Source: Hymenobacter terrestris (GTDB lineage Bacteria; Bacteroidota; Bacteroidia; Cytophagales; Hymenobacteraceae). From it: 64,000 nt of DNA. Every line of letters starts with the position of its first letter. Positions within the stretch are counted from its first letter, which is position 1. Positions 25,748 to 34,051 of the stretch are shown here, in pieces. The position numbers and the translations under genes were made by a program. The stretch covers positions 62,001 through 126,000 of the forward strand of contig NZ_JABKAV010000006.1 in NCBI RefSeq assembly GCF_013377905.1, read 5' to 3'. A model generated the notes under the pieces. That model was not told the DNA's origin and made no database searches. It was given only the letters and a program-made list of their open reading frames with translations.

Positions 25748-27262
25748 ATGCGCTACCTGCTTCCGCTGCTGCTCCTGCTTTCGGCCCTGGCCACCACGGT
25801 GCTGCTGCCGGGCTGCGAGCCGAAGGAAGACCTGATAACAACAGACAGCAGCGCGAAGCTGGAATTCTCGCTCGACACGGTGAAGTTTGACACCGTGTTC
25901 GTGGCTACCGGCACCGTAACCAAACGCCTGTGGGTGTACAACCGCAACGCCCGCGCCGTGCGGGTGGCCGAAATCAGCCTGCAAAGCCGGCCGGCCGTAA
26001 CCTACAGCCTGCTGATAAATGGCGACGCCGGTGCCAGCGCCCGCAACGTGGAAATCAGGGGCAAAGACAGCCTGCTGGTACTGGTGCGGGCCACCGTTGA
26101 CCCCACGCCAGCCGCCGGCAAGCCGTTCCTGGTAGAAGACGATTTGCGCTTTGTAACCAACGGCAACGAGCAGGCTGTGAAGGTGCTCAGCTACGGCCAA
26201 AACGCCTACTTCCACGACAACGAAACTATCAGCACCAGTACAGTCTGGAAGGCCGACAAGCCGCATGTAATTTACAATTCGGTGCTCGTGAAGCCGGGCG
26301 TTACGCTCACTATCGCGGCCGGCGCACGTATCTACTCGCACTTCCGCTCCTATCTTGTGGTAGAGGGCCGCCTGCTGTGCAACCCCGACTATCAGCCTGC
26401 CGGCCCCATCAAACCCACCGACCCCAACATCGTGCGCTTTTCGGGCGACCGGCGCGAAGCCGAGTACAACGAGCGGCCCGGCCAGTGGGGAGGCATCGAG
26501 TTCGACTTGGGCAGCCAGGGCAACGTGATCCGCTACACCGAAATCAAGAACAGCACGTTGGGCCTCTACCTCTTCAACCCATTTGATGAGCAGCCGCGCC
26601 CTCAGGTGCGTGTCGAGAACGTGGAGCTGCGCAACATATCTACCCTCAACAGTGGCTTGGGCTTCGATGGGGCCGCGCTACTGAGCCTGAGCGGGGATTT
26701 CACGGTCAGCAACACGCTCATAAGCAACTGCGAGCAGTACGCAGTGTACGCCGTGCAAAGCAGCCAAGTTCAGCTCGACTATTGCACCATTGCCAACTAC
26801 AGCCTCGGCACCCGCGACCAGCCTTCAGTGCTGATTTCGCCCGAAGCGCCCTTTGGAGCCATCAATGACCAACCGCTGCCCGTGGTTGCGCCCCGTGGCC
26901 TGACGGTGCGCAACTCCATTATCTGGGGCAGTATCCGTGATGGGGATGAGTTGGAGTTCGTAGCCGGCGAGCAGTATGCGAGCAATATCAGCATCCGCAA
27001 CAGCCTGCTCAAAACCAAAAAGTACGACAACACGGGGCCACTGGGCCAGCAGAAAAATGGCAACGTGCTCAACCCCGACGAGTTTACTGGCCGGATTTTC
27101 AAGAACCCGTTTCTGTCGCCTAAGCCCAACTTCGAGCTCGACACTCTCTCGTCGGCCAGCAACCGCGCCCTGCCTTTGCCGGGCCTGAGCACCGACCTAC
27201 TCAACCGTCCCCGCAACCCCACCACGCCCGACATTGGTGCTTACGAGCGGGTGAATCCTTAA
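25748..27262 (+). CDS. Right-handed beta-helix lipoprotein
   Basis: About 504-residue predicted lipoprotein. The signal MRYLLPLLLLLSALATTVLL ends with a possible lipobox LPGC. Residues ~30-170 form a beta-sandwich region. Residues ~180-480 carry repeated short strands of a parallel beta helix, e.g. GNVIRYTEIKNSTLGLYLF, VENVELRNIS and VSNTLISNCEQYAVYAV. The sequence ends with the NRPRNPTTPDIGAYE motif found at the end of many such secreted proteins. It is common in Bacteroidota; binding or polysaccharide-related activity is possible but not shown. The longer frame begins inside a hairpin repeat, so ATG 25748 was chosen. Confidence 0.85.
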   Translation: MRYLLPLLLLLSALATTVLLPGCEPKEDLITTDSSAKLEFSLDTVKFDTVFVATGTVTKRLWVYNRNARAVRVAEISLQSRPAVTYSLLINGDAGASARNVEIRGKDSLLVLVRATVDPTPAAGKPFLVEDDLRFVTNGNEQAVKVLSYGQNAYFHDNETISTSTVWKADKPHVIYNSVLVKPGVTLTIAAGARIYSHFRSYLVVEGRLLCNPDYQPAGPIKPTDPNIVRFSGDRREAEYNERPGQWGGIEFDLGSQGNVIRYTEIKNSTLGLYLFNPFDEQPRPQVRVENVELRNISTLNSGLGFDGAALLSLSGDFTVSNTLISNCEQYAVYAVQSSQVQLDYCTIANYSLGTRDQPSVLISPEAPFGAINDQPLPVVAPRGLTVRNSIIWGSIRDGDELEFVAGEQYASNISIRNSLLKTKKYDNTGPLGQQKNGNVLNPDEFTGRIFKNPFLSPKPNFELDTLSSASNRALPLPGLSTDLLNRPRNPTTPDIGAYERVNP

Positions 27263-27376
27263 GGAGAAGTATTGAGTAATCGGTAGTGAGTAGTTAGACG
27301 CTTGCTCTATCATCCCTATTTGCGCTGTGGAGTGAGAAAGTCTATCTACTTACTACCAACTACTCACTTCCAACCA

Positions 27377-27799
27377 ATGCACTGCTTCCAGAAACGACTG
27401 CGGCTGCCGGCCCTGAGTCGGGGCTTCCATCTGATTACCGATTTGCTGGTGGCCGAGCTGCCCGAGTTGGAGCAACTGCAGGTAGGCACGGCGCACTTCT
27501 TTATTCAGCATACCTCCGCCAGCCTCAGCCTCAACGAAAACGCCGACCCCACCGTGCGGGCCGATTTCGAGCAGTTCTTCCGCCGGCTGGTCCCCGAAAA
27601 CGCGCCCTACTTCCAGCACACCCAGGAAGGCCCCGACGATATGCCCGCTCACCTCAAAGCCAGTTTGCTGGGTCACGCCGTCAGCATCCCCATCAGCCAG
27701 GGCGAGCTACTGCTGGGCACCTGGCAAGGCATTTATTTAGGTGAGCACCGCACCCAAGGCGGCCGCCGCTGGATAGTAGCTACGTTGATGGGGAGTTAA
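27377..27799 (+). CDS. YjbQ/UPF0047 family protein
   Basis: About 140-residue cytoplasmic protein of the YjbQ family (sometimes annotated as secondary thiamine-phosphate synthase). Signatures: FFIQHTSASLSLNENADP near residue 40, DDMPAHLKASLLG, and GTWQGIYLGEHRTQGGRRW at the C-terminus. The His in QHTSAS, the His of PAHLK and EHR are the conserved likely metal/catalytic residues. ATG 27377 gives the standard length. The gap 27263-27376 contains an imperfect inverted repeat (GTAGTGAGTAG ... CTACTCAC). Confidence 0.88.
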   Translation: MHCFQKRLRLPALSRGFHLITDLLVAELPELEQLQVGTAHFFIQHTSASLSLNENADPTVRADFEQFFRRLVPENAPYFQHTQEGPDDMPAHLKASLLGHAVSIPISQGELLLGTWQGIYLGEHRTQGGRRWIVATLMGS

Positions 27800-27800
27800 G

Positions 27801-27891
27801 AACGTCATTCAGAGCGAAGAGTCTCGGGTGAATCGTTGAACAACAACTGTTGTAACGATTCACCCGAGACTCTTCGCTCTGAATGACTGTT
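27801..27891. repeat. Long hairpin repeat (CAGAGCGAAGAGTCTC family)
   Basis: Nearly perfect inverted repeat, about 40-bp arms (AACGTCATTCAGAGCGAAGA...) with a short loop. It begins two bases after the yjbQ stop codon and its other end overlaps the stop codon of the minus-strand lipoprotein gene, so it is the shared 3' end of two convergent genes. Confidence 0.9.
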
Positions 27892-28477
27892 ATTCTCCTA
27901 TCGTTCCGCGCACCGCATAACGCACCGAGTCGAACAGAATCAGCTTTTGTACGCCCTGCACGTGGTAGCTTTTCAGCTGGCCGTTTGGGCTATCCAGCTC
28001 CAGGGTTTTGGCCGAGTACACCAGCGGGTTATCCTGAGAAACTGTGGCGCGCACCTGTTGCACCTGCCCATCGCGGCTGATAACCAGGAGCTGGCGCACC
28101 GGCTGCTCCACGCCGGGGCGGCGGCGGTAGGTACGCCGCAGCAGCCCGTCGCGTGTGGCCACCGAATCGACGAGGTAGAGGCCGCGCAGGGCAGGCTTGT
28201 CGATATCAGCCTGCTGAAAAATCTGCAGTTCCTTGGCCCAGTCGGTGGGCGTGAGGCGCTCGGTTTCCAGGCCGCCGTCGCGTAGCAGCACCTGCTTTTC
28301 TACGGTGGGTTTGCGGCGGTTGAGCGCGGTGCTCTGCTCGCTCAGGAAAGCCGGCAGGTTGAAGTAGCTGGTGTGCTGGCGCAGGGCCTCATTAGGTGCC
28401 GGCGCATCAGTCGCCGGCCCGCAGGCCGTGAGCAGCAGTGCCAGGGCAACCGGCAGCACGAGCCCGCGCTTACGCAT
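27890..28477 (-). CDS. Hypothetical lipoprotein overlapping gpmI
   Basis: 195-residue predicted lipoprotein: signal MRKRGLVLPVALALLLTAC with lipobox LTAC. The mature part is soluble and mixed alpha/beta, containing LRDGGLETERLTPTDWAKELQIF split over two segments, VDSVATRDGLLRRTYRRRPG and the C-terminal VQKLILFDSVRYAVRGTIGE. I do not recognise a named family. Its start codon overlaps the end of gpmI by eight bases, so it is translated from the gpmI transcript and is probably membrane-attached on the periplasmic side. Any link with glycolysis is unproven. Confidence 0.78.
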   Translation of the reverse strand: MRKRGLVLPVALALLLTACGPATDAPAPNEALRQHTSYFNLPAFLSEQSTALNRRKPTVEKQVLLRDGGLETERLTPTDWAKELQIFQQADIDKPALRGLYLVDSVATRDGLLRRTYRRRPGVEQPVRQLLVISRDGQVQQVRATVSQDNPLVYSAKTLELDSPNGQLKSYHVQGVQKLILFDSVRYAVRGTIGE

Positions 28478-30020
28478 TCGGGCCAGTGGTTTGGGGGTGC
28501 AGCAGACTCTGGCCGGTCATGATGGCAGGCTTTGGGATGCCCATCAGCTCCAGCACGGTAGACGCAATGTCGCCGAGCTTACCGTTCGCTATCGGGCCAC
28601 GGGGCTCGTTGGTGGCCAGAATGCAGGGCACCAGGTTGGTGGTGTGGGCCGTGTTGGGCGAGCCGTCGGGGTTCACCATCATATCGGCGTTGCCGTGGTC
28701 GGCAATAATAATGCAGGCGTAGTCGGCGGACAGCGCGGCTTCCACTACGCCGCGGGTGCATTCATCAACGGCTTCGGCGGCCTTCACGGCGGCCGCAAAA
28801 ATCCCGGTGTGGCCTACCATATCGGTATTGGCGAAGTTGAGCACCACAAAATCGGCCGACTTGGCCAGCAGCTCCGGCACCAGTGCGTCGCGCAGCTCGT
28901 AGGCGCTCATTTCGGGCTGCAGGTCGTAGGTGGCCACCTTGGGCGAATTGCGCATGATGCGGCTTTCGCCCGGAAACTCCACTTCCTGCCCGCCCGAGAA
29001 AAAGAACGTGACGTGCGGGTACTTCTCGGTTTCGGCAATCCGAATCTGGCGCTTGCCGTGCTCGGCCAGCACCTGGCCCAGCGTGTGCTCCAGGTTGTCC
29101 TTCTCGAAGACGGGAATGACGCCGGTAAAGGTGGCGTCGTAGTTGGTCATGGTCAGGTAGTGCAGGTTCAGGCGCTGCATCTGGAAGGCGTGGAAATCCT
29201 GCTGAGTGAGGGCCTCCGTGATTTCGCGGCCCCGGTCGGTGCGGAAGTTGAAGCAGATAACCACGTCGCCCTCGGTAATGGTGGCCAGCGGCATACCGTC
29301 GGCGTCTACCTTCACAATGGGCTTCATAAACTCATCCGTCGCGCCCTCCTTATACGAGTCGAGCATGCTCTGAATAAGGTTCTGCGAGGGTGTGCCGATG
29401 CCGTTTACCAGCACGTCATACGCCACCTTTATTCGCTCCCAGCGGTTGTCGCGGTCCATGGCATAGTAGCGGCCTACCACCGAGGCAATTTTGCCGCTGG
29501 CACCCCGCTGCAGATGCTGCTCTAGGTCGTTCACGTAGCTCACGCCGCCCTTGGGGTCGGTATCGCGGCCATCGGTGAAGGCGTGAATGAACACGTTATG
29601 CACATCTTGGTCGTGGGCGATGGAGCACAGGGCCTTGAGGTGGTCGATGTGTGAGTGCACGCCGCCATCGGAGAGCAGGCCCATCAGGTGCACGGGCTTA
29701 TGATGCTCGCGGGCGTAGGCAAAGGCCTGCTGCAGGGCAGGCACGGCGGCCAGCTTCCGCTCGCGTACGGCCTTATTGATGCGCACCAGATCCTGGTATA
29801 CCACCCGGCCGGCCCCGATATTCATGTGGCCTACCTCCGAATTGCCCATTTGCCCGTCGGGCAGGCCCACGGCCTCACCCGAAGCCTGGAGCCTGCTGTG
29901 TGGAAAACGTGCGAACAGCGAATCAACGAAGGGTGTATTGGCTTGGTCGACGGCCGAAACTTCCTTATTCTGAGCCAGGCCCCACCCGTCCAGAATCACC
30001 AGCAATACCTGTTTGTTCAT
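28470..30020 (-). CDS. gpmI: 2,3-bisphosphoglycerate-independent phosphoglycerate mutase
   Basis: 516-residue glycolytic enzyme (alkaline-phosphatase superfamily) interconverting 3- and 2-phosphoglycerate with two metal ions. Active-site motifs: VILDGWG at the N-terminus, the phosphorylated Ser in GQMGNSEVGHMNIGAGR, HAFTDGRDTDP, FNFRTDRGREIT, and ANTDMVGHTG plus IADHGNAD at the C-terminus. Length is standard. The downstream lipoprotein gene overlaps it by eight bases. Confidence 0.97.
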   Translation of the reverse strand: MNKQVLLVILDGWGLAQNKEVSAVDQANTPFVDSLFARFPHSRLQASGEAVGLPDGQMGNSEVGHMNIGAGRVVYQDLVRINKAVRERKLAAVPALQQAFAYAREHHKPVHLMGLLSDGGVHSHIDHLKALCSIAHDQDVHNVFIHAFTDGRDTDPKGGVSYVNDLEQHLQRGASGKIASVVGRYYAMDRDNRWERIKVAYDVLVNGIGTPSQNLIQSMLDSYKEGATDEFMKPIVKVDADGMPLATITEGDVVICFNFRTDRGREITEALTQQDFHAFQMQRLNLHYLTMTNYDATFTGVIPVFEKDNLEHTLGQVLAEHGKRQIRIAETEKYPHVTFFFSGGQEVEFPGESRIMRNSPKVATYDLQPEMSAYELRDALVPELLAKSADFVVLNFANTDMVGHTGIFAAAVKAAEAVDECTRGVVEAALSADYACIIIADHGNADMMVNPDGSPNTAHTTNLVPCILATNEPRGPIANGKLGDIASTVLELMGIPKPAIMTGQSLLHPQTTGPNA

Positions 30021-30168
30021 GACCGCAAAGATACGGCAGACCCGGCAAAAAGGCCGGCCTCTTCTGTACCTTGCCAGCCAGCCTACTCATTTGGCCCAAT
30101 CTTGCTTCAGTCGGTGGCAGCTTGGCACTATTTTCGCACCTTGCCGATCAAACTCTTTCTGTTTTTAC

Positions 30169-30570
30169 ATGAAACGTCTAATTTCTTTTGCTTCGGTGCT
30201 GGTCCTGGGGTTGCTGCTGGCTGTCGGTGCGATGGCTCAGGCCGACTCCTTCGGGCCGGTGCGCAGCGCCATCCGGAACAGCAATGCCCGCGAGCTGGCC
30301 CAGCTGTTCGCCCCCAACGTGGAGCTGAGCTTTGACGACGGCGACAAGCAGAGCTACAGCGCCACGCAGGCTGAGTTTGTGATGAAGGATTTCTTTGCCA
30401 AGCACTCCCCGGCTTCGTTTGATTTCATCCACTACGGCGGCAGCAACGAAGGCACACCCTACGCCGTGGGCAAGTACGTCGGCAAGGACGGCACCTACCG
30501 CATGTTCGTGAAGATGAAGCAAACCGGCGGCAGCCTCAAAATTGACAACATCGCCTTCACTAAGGAATAA
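30169..30570 (+). CDS. DUF4783 secreted protein
   Basis: About 133 residues with a signal peptide (MKRLISFASVLVLGLLLAVGAMAQ) and a DUF4783 domain: a small NTF2/SnoaL-like fold, recognisable from AIRNSNARELAQLFAPNVELSF split over two strands, SATQAEFVMKDFF and the paired strands GKYVGKDGTYRMFVKMKQ. It is periplasmic or surface-exposed. The function of the family is unknown. ATG 30169 was chosen because it begins the signal peptide. A near-match promoter -7 element (TATTTTCG, 30129-30136) lies upstream, and a strong terminator follows. Confidence 0.88.
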   Translation: MKRLISFASVLVLGLLLAVGAMAQADSFGPVRSAIRNSNARELAQLFAPNVELSFDDGDKQSYSATQAEFVMKDFFAKHSPASFDFIHYGGSNEGTPYAVGKYVGKDGTYRMFVKMKQTGGSLKIDNIAFTKE

Positions 30571-30597
30571 CCCCGGCCCTGGCCGGCTCACTATTAG

Positions 30598-30629
30598 ATA
30601 CCGCGCCTTTGGGCGCGGTATTTTTTTTG
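30598..30629 (+). terminator. Rho-independent terminator after the DUF4783 gene
   Basis: Stem ATACCGCGCC with GGCGCGGTAT, four-base loop, then eight T. It begins 28 bases after the stop codon. Confidence 0.92.
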
Positions 30630-30724
30630 TGCGGTAAGAACCCTGGTATAGTAAGCAAATAGGCTCTGTTGAGGCCGAATCGAAGAGACTTGGGCGGCGC
30701 TGCCCGGAACCGGGGCGTTTTTGC

Positions 30725-30732
30725 TATTTTTG
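30725..30732 (+). promoter_or_regulatory. -7 promoter element immediately before nadC
   Basis: TATTTTTG matches TAnnTTTG exactly and ends four bases before the nadC GTG start codon (30737). The predicted transcript start therefore falls on or next to the start codon, suggesting a leaderless message. No good -33 element is seen at the usual distance. Confidence 0.55.
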
Positions 30733-30736
30733 TGCC

Positions 30737-31597
30737 GTGCAAACGCCTTCCTACCTTACTCCTGAAGCCCTAACGGCCTTCATTCAAGCGGCCCTGGCTG
30801 AAGACGTCGGCGACGGCGACCATTCGGCGCTTTCCTCCATTCCGGCTGAAGCCCGCAACCGCGCCCACCTGCTCATTAAAGATGCCGGCGTGCTGGCCGG
30901 GGTGGAGTTGGCCCGCCACATTTTCACCTTCGTAGATGCCGATCTTGTGCTGGACGTGCGGCTCCAGGACGGCGCCCGTGTAAGCTATGGCGACGTGGCC
31001 CTCGTAGTGGAGGGCCGGGCACGCAGCATTCTTACGGCCGAACGGCTGGTACTCAACTGTATGCAGCGCATGAGTGGCATTGCTACCCATACGGCCCACC
31101 TTATTAGCCTGCTGGCCGGCACCAAGGCCCGCCTGCTCGACACGCGCAAAACCACCCCCAACTTCCGGCTGCCCGAAAAATGGGCCGTGCTGATTGGCGG
31201 CGGCGTCAACCACCGCTACGGCCTCTTCGACATGATTATCCTTAAGGATAACCATGTGGATTACGCCGGGGGTGTACGCCAGGCCATCGAAGCCTCGCGG
31301 GCTTACTTGGCTCAAACGGGCCGGCAACTGCCCATCGAAATTGAAACCCGCTCGCTGGCCGAAGTGCAGCAGGCGCTTGATACCGGCGGCATCGACCGCA
31401 TCATGCTCGACAACATGGCGCCGGCCCAGCTCCGCGAGGCCGTGGCCCTGGTAGCTGGCCGCTTCCCACTCGAAGCCAGCGGTGGCATTACCGAGGAAAC
31501 CATTGCCGATGTAGCCGCCACCGGCGTCGACTACATCTCAGTTGGGGCCCTCACCCACTCCGTCCGCAGCCTGGACATGAGTTTAAAAGCCTTTTAA
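30737..31597 (+). CDS. nadC: Nicotinate-nucleotide pyrophosphorylase (carboxylating)
   Basis: 286-residue quinolinate phosphoribosyltransferase of de novo NAD synthesis, using quinolinate and PRPP. Signatures: ALAEDVGDGDHSALSSIP at the N-terminus, ERLVLNCMQRMSGIATHT (active-site region), DTRKTTPNFRLPEKWAVLIGG (substrate Arg/Lys), LKDNHVDYAGG, and EASGGITEETIADVAATGVDY at the C-terminus. Length is standard. The GTG start is the only one consistent with the family N-terminus. nadA and nadB are not in the window. Confidence 0.96.
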   Translation: MQTPSYLTPEALTAFIQAALAEDVGDGDHSALSSIPAEARNRAHLLIKDAGVLAGVELARHIFTFVDADLVLDVRLQDGARVSYGDVALVVEGRARSILTAERLVLNCMQRMSGIATHTAHLISLLAGTKARLLDTRKTTPNFRLPEKWAVLIGGGVNHRYGLFDMIILKDNHVDYAGGVRQAIEASRAYLAQTGRQLPIEIETRSLAEVQQALDTGGIDRIMLDNMAPAQLREAVALVAGRFPLEASGGITEETIADVAATGVDYISVGALTHSVRSLDMSLKAF

Positions 31598-31600
31598 TGA

Positions 31601-31691
31601 GTTGGTAGTTGTTGGGTGTCAGTTGGTAATAGCGGAGTGCCAGAAGAATTTGGCGCTATTACTATCAACTGATACCCAGCAACTACCAGCG
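31601..31691. repeat. Hairpin repeat (GTTGGTAGTTGTTGGGTG family)
   Basis: Imperfect inverted repeat with arms GTTGGTAGTTGTTGGGTGTC and GATACCCAGCAACTACCAGC plus an inner pair AATAGCG/CGCTATT, between nadC and the next gene. Related, more degenerate sequence (GTAGTTGGTA ... TACCAACTACTC) occurs at 32304-32420. Confidence 0.75.
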
Positions 31692-31706
31692 AACAACGAA
31701 CGACCA

Positions 31707-32297
31707 ATGCAACTACCCAACCAGCGCGGGAGCTACCGGCAGCAGCAGGGCCCCTCACCGATGGCCATCCGGACCAAAAAGCACCAGCTCGACACCAATA
31801 CCTACACCCGCATAGCCATGGGCCGGGTGTGGCGGCGCGAATGGTGGTATGCCCTTATTCCGTTTGCGGTGGGGCTGCTGCCGGCTATCATCTGGCATTC
31901 GTGGTGGTGGCTGGCCCTCTCGGTGGGCCTCACGCTGCTTTACGTTCTCTTCCGCTCAGCCCAGGTAACGGGCATGACGCAGGTGGAGCAAAGCAAGCCG
32001 CTGTTCGAAAAAATGGCCTACGAGTTTGATAACAAGCAGATTGTGCTGCGGCGCAACGAAAAAGAGGGTATGCGCATCACCTGGGATATGATTGGTGAGG
32101 TGAAGCGCGAGCCGGCCAGTTATCTGCTGCTGCTCAAAACGCCCGAGCTGCCGGAAGAAATCAAAGGATTTAAGCGCTGGATGGCCCGCACCTTTGATGC
32201 GCCTATCTTTGTAGAAGTACCCGACCGCATTTTCAACTCCGGCAACGACCAGAAGCTGTTCGAAGCTATGCTGCGCCGTAAAAGCCTTTTGGTATAG
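31707..32297 (+). CDS. YcxB-like membrane protein
   Basis: About 196 residues (178 if the ATG at 31761 is used). Two adjacent hydrophobic segments at ~WWYALIPFAVGLLPAIIW and WWWLALSVGLTLLYVLF form an N-terminal membrane hairpin. They are followed by a soluble YcxB-like C-terminal domain, with EFDNKQIVLRRNEKEGMRITW, then VPDRIFNSGNDQKLFEAMLRRK. The domain's function is unknown. The N-terminal 18 residues before MAIRTKKHQ are Gln-rich and atypical, so 31761 is a plausible alternative start. Confidence 0.72.
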   Translation: MQLPNQRGSYRQQQGPSPMAIRTKKHQLDTNTYTRIAMGRVWRREWWYALIPFAVGLLPAIIWHSWWWLALSVGLTLLYVLFRSAQVTGMTQVEQSKPLFEKMAYEFDNKQIVLRRNEKEGMRITWDMIGEVKREPASYLLLLKTPELPEEIKGFKRWMARTFDAPIFVEVPDRIFNSGNDQKLFEAMLRRKSLLV

Positions 32298-32432
32298 CGT
32301 TGCGTAGTTGGTACTGCACAAGGAGGATCGGATAGGCACCAGAAGAGCCCCGCCGACTTCCTTACTGGACACCAACTAACTGCCCGATACCAGGTACCTA
32401 ATACCAACTACTCATTACTCACTACTTTTCTC

Positions 32433-32822
32433 ATGAGCAAGCAACTCGCTATTTCCGCTTTTGCCCTGGCCGCGCTGGCCCTGGGTGGCTGCAGCGCCGA
32501 ACCGTCGGATTGGCGGCCCGATCAGAAAGTGTCGTTGGATTTGGTGGAGCCCGGCACCCGCTCCAGCGGCCTGGGCAACTACGATAACCAGCACGCAGCC
32601 GGGGAACACGAGAGTGGCCAGACCGGCCTGGTGAGCGAGGAGCCGTCCAACTCAGGCGGGGCAGCCGGAGTGCTCAGCGAAACCGAGCGCGTATCGGCCG
32701 AAAAAGCCCGGAGCGTCAACGACCCTGCCGCGCCCCTGACCCGTAACAAGGAGTCTGTGCGAAGCGTGAAGAAGCCATCCGATACCACTGCCACCAAGGC
32801 CCTCGATGGCCCCATGCAGTAA
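32433..32822 (+). CDS. Small hypothetical lipoprotein
   Basis: 129-residue predicted lipoprotein with signal MSKQLAISAFALAALALGGC (lipobox LGGC). The mature part is Ser/Thr/Glu-rich, low in hydrophobic residues and probably disordered, with clustered charges (SETERVSAEKARSVNDP). No known family is recognised. It lies 36 bases upstream of another small lipoprotein gene in the same direction, so the two may share a transcript ended by the hairpin at 33183. Confidence 0.7.
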   Translation: MSKQLAISAFALAALALGGCSAEPSDWRPDQKVSLDLVEPGTRSSGLGNYDNQHAAGEHESGQTGLVSEEPSNSGGAAGVLSETERVSAEKARSVNDPAAPLTRNKESVRSVKKPSDTTATKALDGPMQ

Positions 32823-32858
32823 ACCATCCACAGTCTGTACGCTTTTCACGTTAAGCTC

Positions 32859-33128
32859 ATGACCTATTTCAAGCAGGCTGCCTTGGCCTTTTGCCTGTTG
32901 CCCACGCTGGCCCTCACCAGCTGCGAGCAGCAAGCAGCCACCACCACCGAGACTACCACCACCGAAGCTCCTGCAGGTGCCGGTACCGAAGTAACGCCAG
33001 TGGCTACCGCCGCTTACATTTGCCCCATGAAATGCGAAGGCAGCGCCAGCGACAGCCCCGGCCAGTGCCCAGTCTGCAAAATGGACCTGGAGCCCAACCC
33101 CGCCGCTAAGCCCGCCACTACGCTCTAG
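32859..33128 (+). CDS. Heavy-metal-binding-domain lipoprotein
   Basis: 89-residue predicted lipoprotein: signal MTYFKQAALAFCLLPTLALTSC with lipobox LTSC, then a Thr-rich linker. The C-terminal ~30 residues are a heavy-metal-binding domain (YICPMKCEGSASDSPGQCPVC then KMDLEP), with the CPMKC and CPVC cysteines as likely ligands. The domain usually sits at the N-terminus of CusB-like efflux adaptors or Cu ATPases; here it stands alone, suggesting a periplasmic metal buffer (inference). Confidence 0.85.
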   Translation: MTYFKQAALAFCLLPTLALTSCEQQAATTTETTTTEAPAGAGTEVTPVATAAYICPMKCEGSASDSPGQCPVCKMDLEPNPAAKPATTL

Positions 33129-33182
33129 CGTACGGCTCACGCCCCGCGTCTGCGGGATGCGGCCGACCTGCTTTCCCGAATG

Positions 33183-33217
33183 CGAAGAAGGGCGTAGCTA
33201 CGCCCTTCTTCGTTTTT
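33183..33217 (+). terminator. Perfect palindromic terminator, only 12 bp before the next gene
   Basis: 15+15-bp perfect palindrome (33183-33212) followed by TTTTT. The following methyltransferase gene starts at 33230, leaving no room for a separate promoter between them. Confidence 0.85.
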
Positions 33218-33229
33218 CCGCCCCTGTCT

Positions 33230-33976
33230 ATGTTTGCTGCTGCTCCCGAATGGTTTAGCACCTGGTTCGATTCGCCTTACTACCACCGCCTTTACCAGCA
33301 CCGCGACTACGCCGAAGCCCGGCAATTTCTGGGGCGGCTGCTGGAACACCTGCACCCGCAGCCTGGCGCCCGCCTGCTCGATTTAGCCTGCGGCAAAGGG
33401 CGCCATGCCCGCTACCTCAGCGAGCAGGGCTTTGATGTAACGGGCGTCGATTTATCAGCCCAAAGCATTGCGTATGCCCGACAGTTTGCGAATCAGCACC
33501 TGCGCTTTTACGAGCACGACATGCGCGACAAGCTGCCCTACGGCCCCTTCGATTTGGTGCTGAACCTGTTTACGAGCTTTGGGTACTTTGCCGAGGAGGC
33601 CGAAAACGTAGTGGCCCTGCGCCAAGCCGCCGATGCCCTGCGGCCGGGTGGCAAGCTGGTTATCGACTTTCTCAACACCGATCTGGCCGTCCGGCAGTTA
33701 GTGACCCACCAAACCCAGACCGTTGATGGGGTTACTTTCGAGTTGCACCGCCACCTCCAGCATGGCTTCATCGTGAAGGACATCATGTTCGAGGACGAGC
33801 AGGGCCAGCCGCAACACTTTGTGGAGCGAGTACGGGCCCTCACGCGGGAGCAGTTCGAAGAGTACTTCCAGCTGGCAGGCCTGCGTCTGGCCGAAACATT
33901 GGGCGACTACCAGCTTCGGCCTTTCGACCTGGCTACCAGCCCCCGCATGCTATTTGTACTGAAGAAACAGGGCTGA
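33230..33976 (+). CDS. Class I SAM-dependent methyltransferase
   Basis: 248-residue soluble methyltransferase. The N-terminal signature WFSTWFDSPYYHRLYQHRDY precedes the SAM-binding motif I, LLDLACGKGRHARYL (residues ~46-60), and motif II, VTGVDLSAQSIAYA. FDLVLNLFTSFGYF is motif IV. The family is widespread in Bacteroidota and Cyanobacteria, and its substrate is unknown. The ATG at 33230 is the natural start, but it lies 12 bases beyond a strong terminator-like hairpin. Confidence 0.9.
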   Translation: MFAAAPEWFSTWFDSPYYHRLYQHRDYAEARQFLGRLLEHLHPQPGARLLDLACGKGRHARYLSEQGFDVTGVDLSAQSIAYARQFANQHLRFYEHDMRDKLPYGPFDLVLNLFTSFGYFAEEAENVVALRQAADALRPGGKLVIDFLNTDLAVRQLVTHQTQTVDGVTFELHRHLQHGFIVKDIMFEDEQGQPQHFVERVRALTREQFEEYFQLAGLRLAETLGDYQLRPFDLATSPRMLFVLKKQG

Positions 33977-34051
33977 TCAACTGATTATTAGCCGACTACG
34001 ATATACTTGCGCATTTAGGCATCAGCCCATTAAAAATCAACTCATACGCTT

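Noticed and set aside
28371..29525. Long plus-strand open frame over gpmI
   Set aside because: Antisense to the clear gpmI gene; the product is Gly/His/Val-rich, as expected from reading high-GC coding DNA backwards, with no domain.
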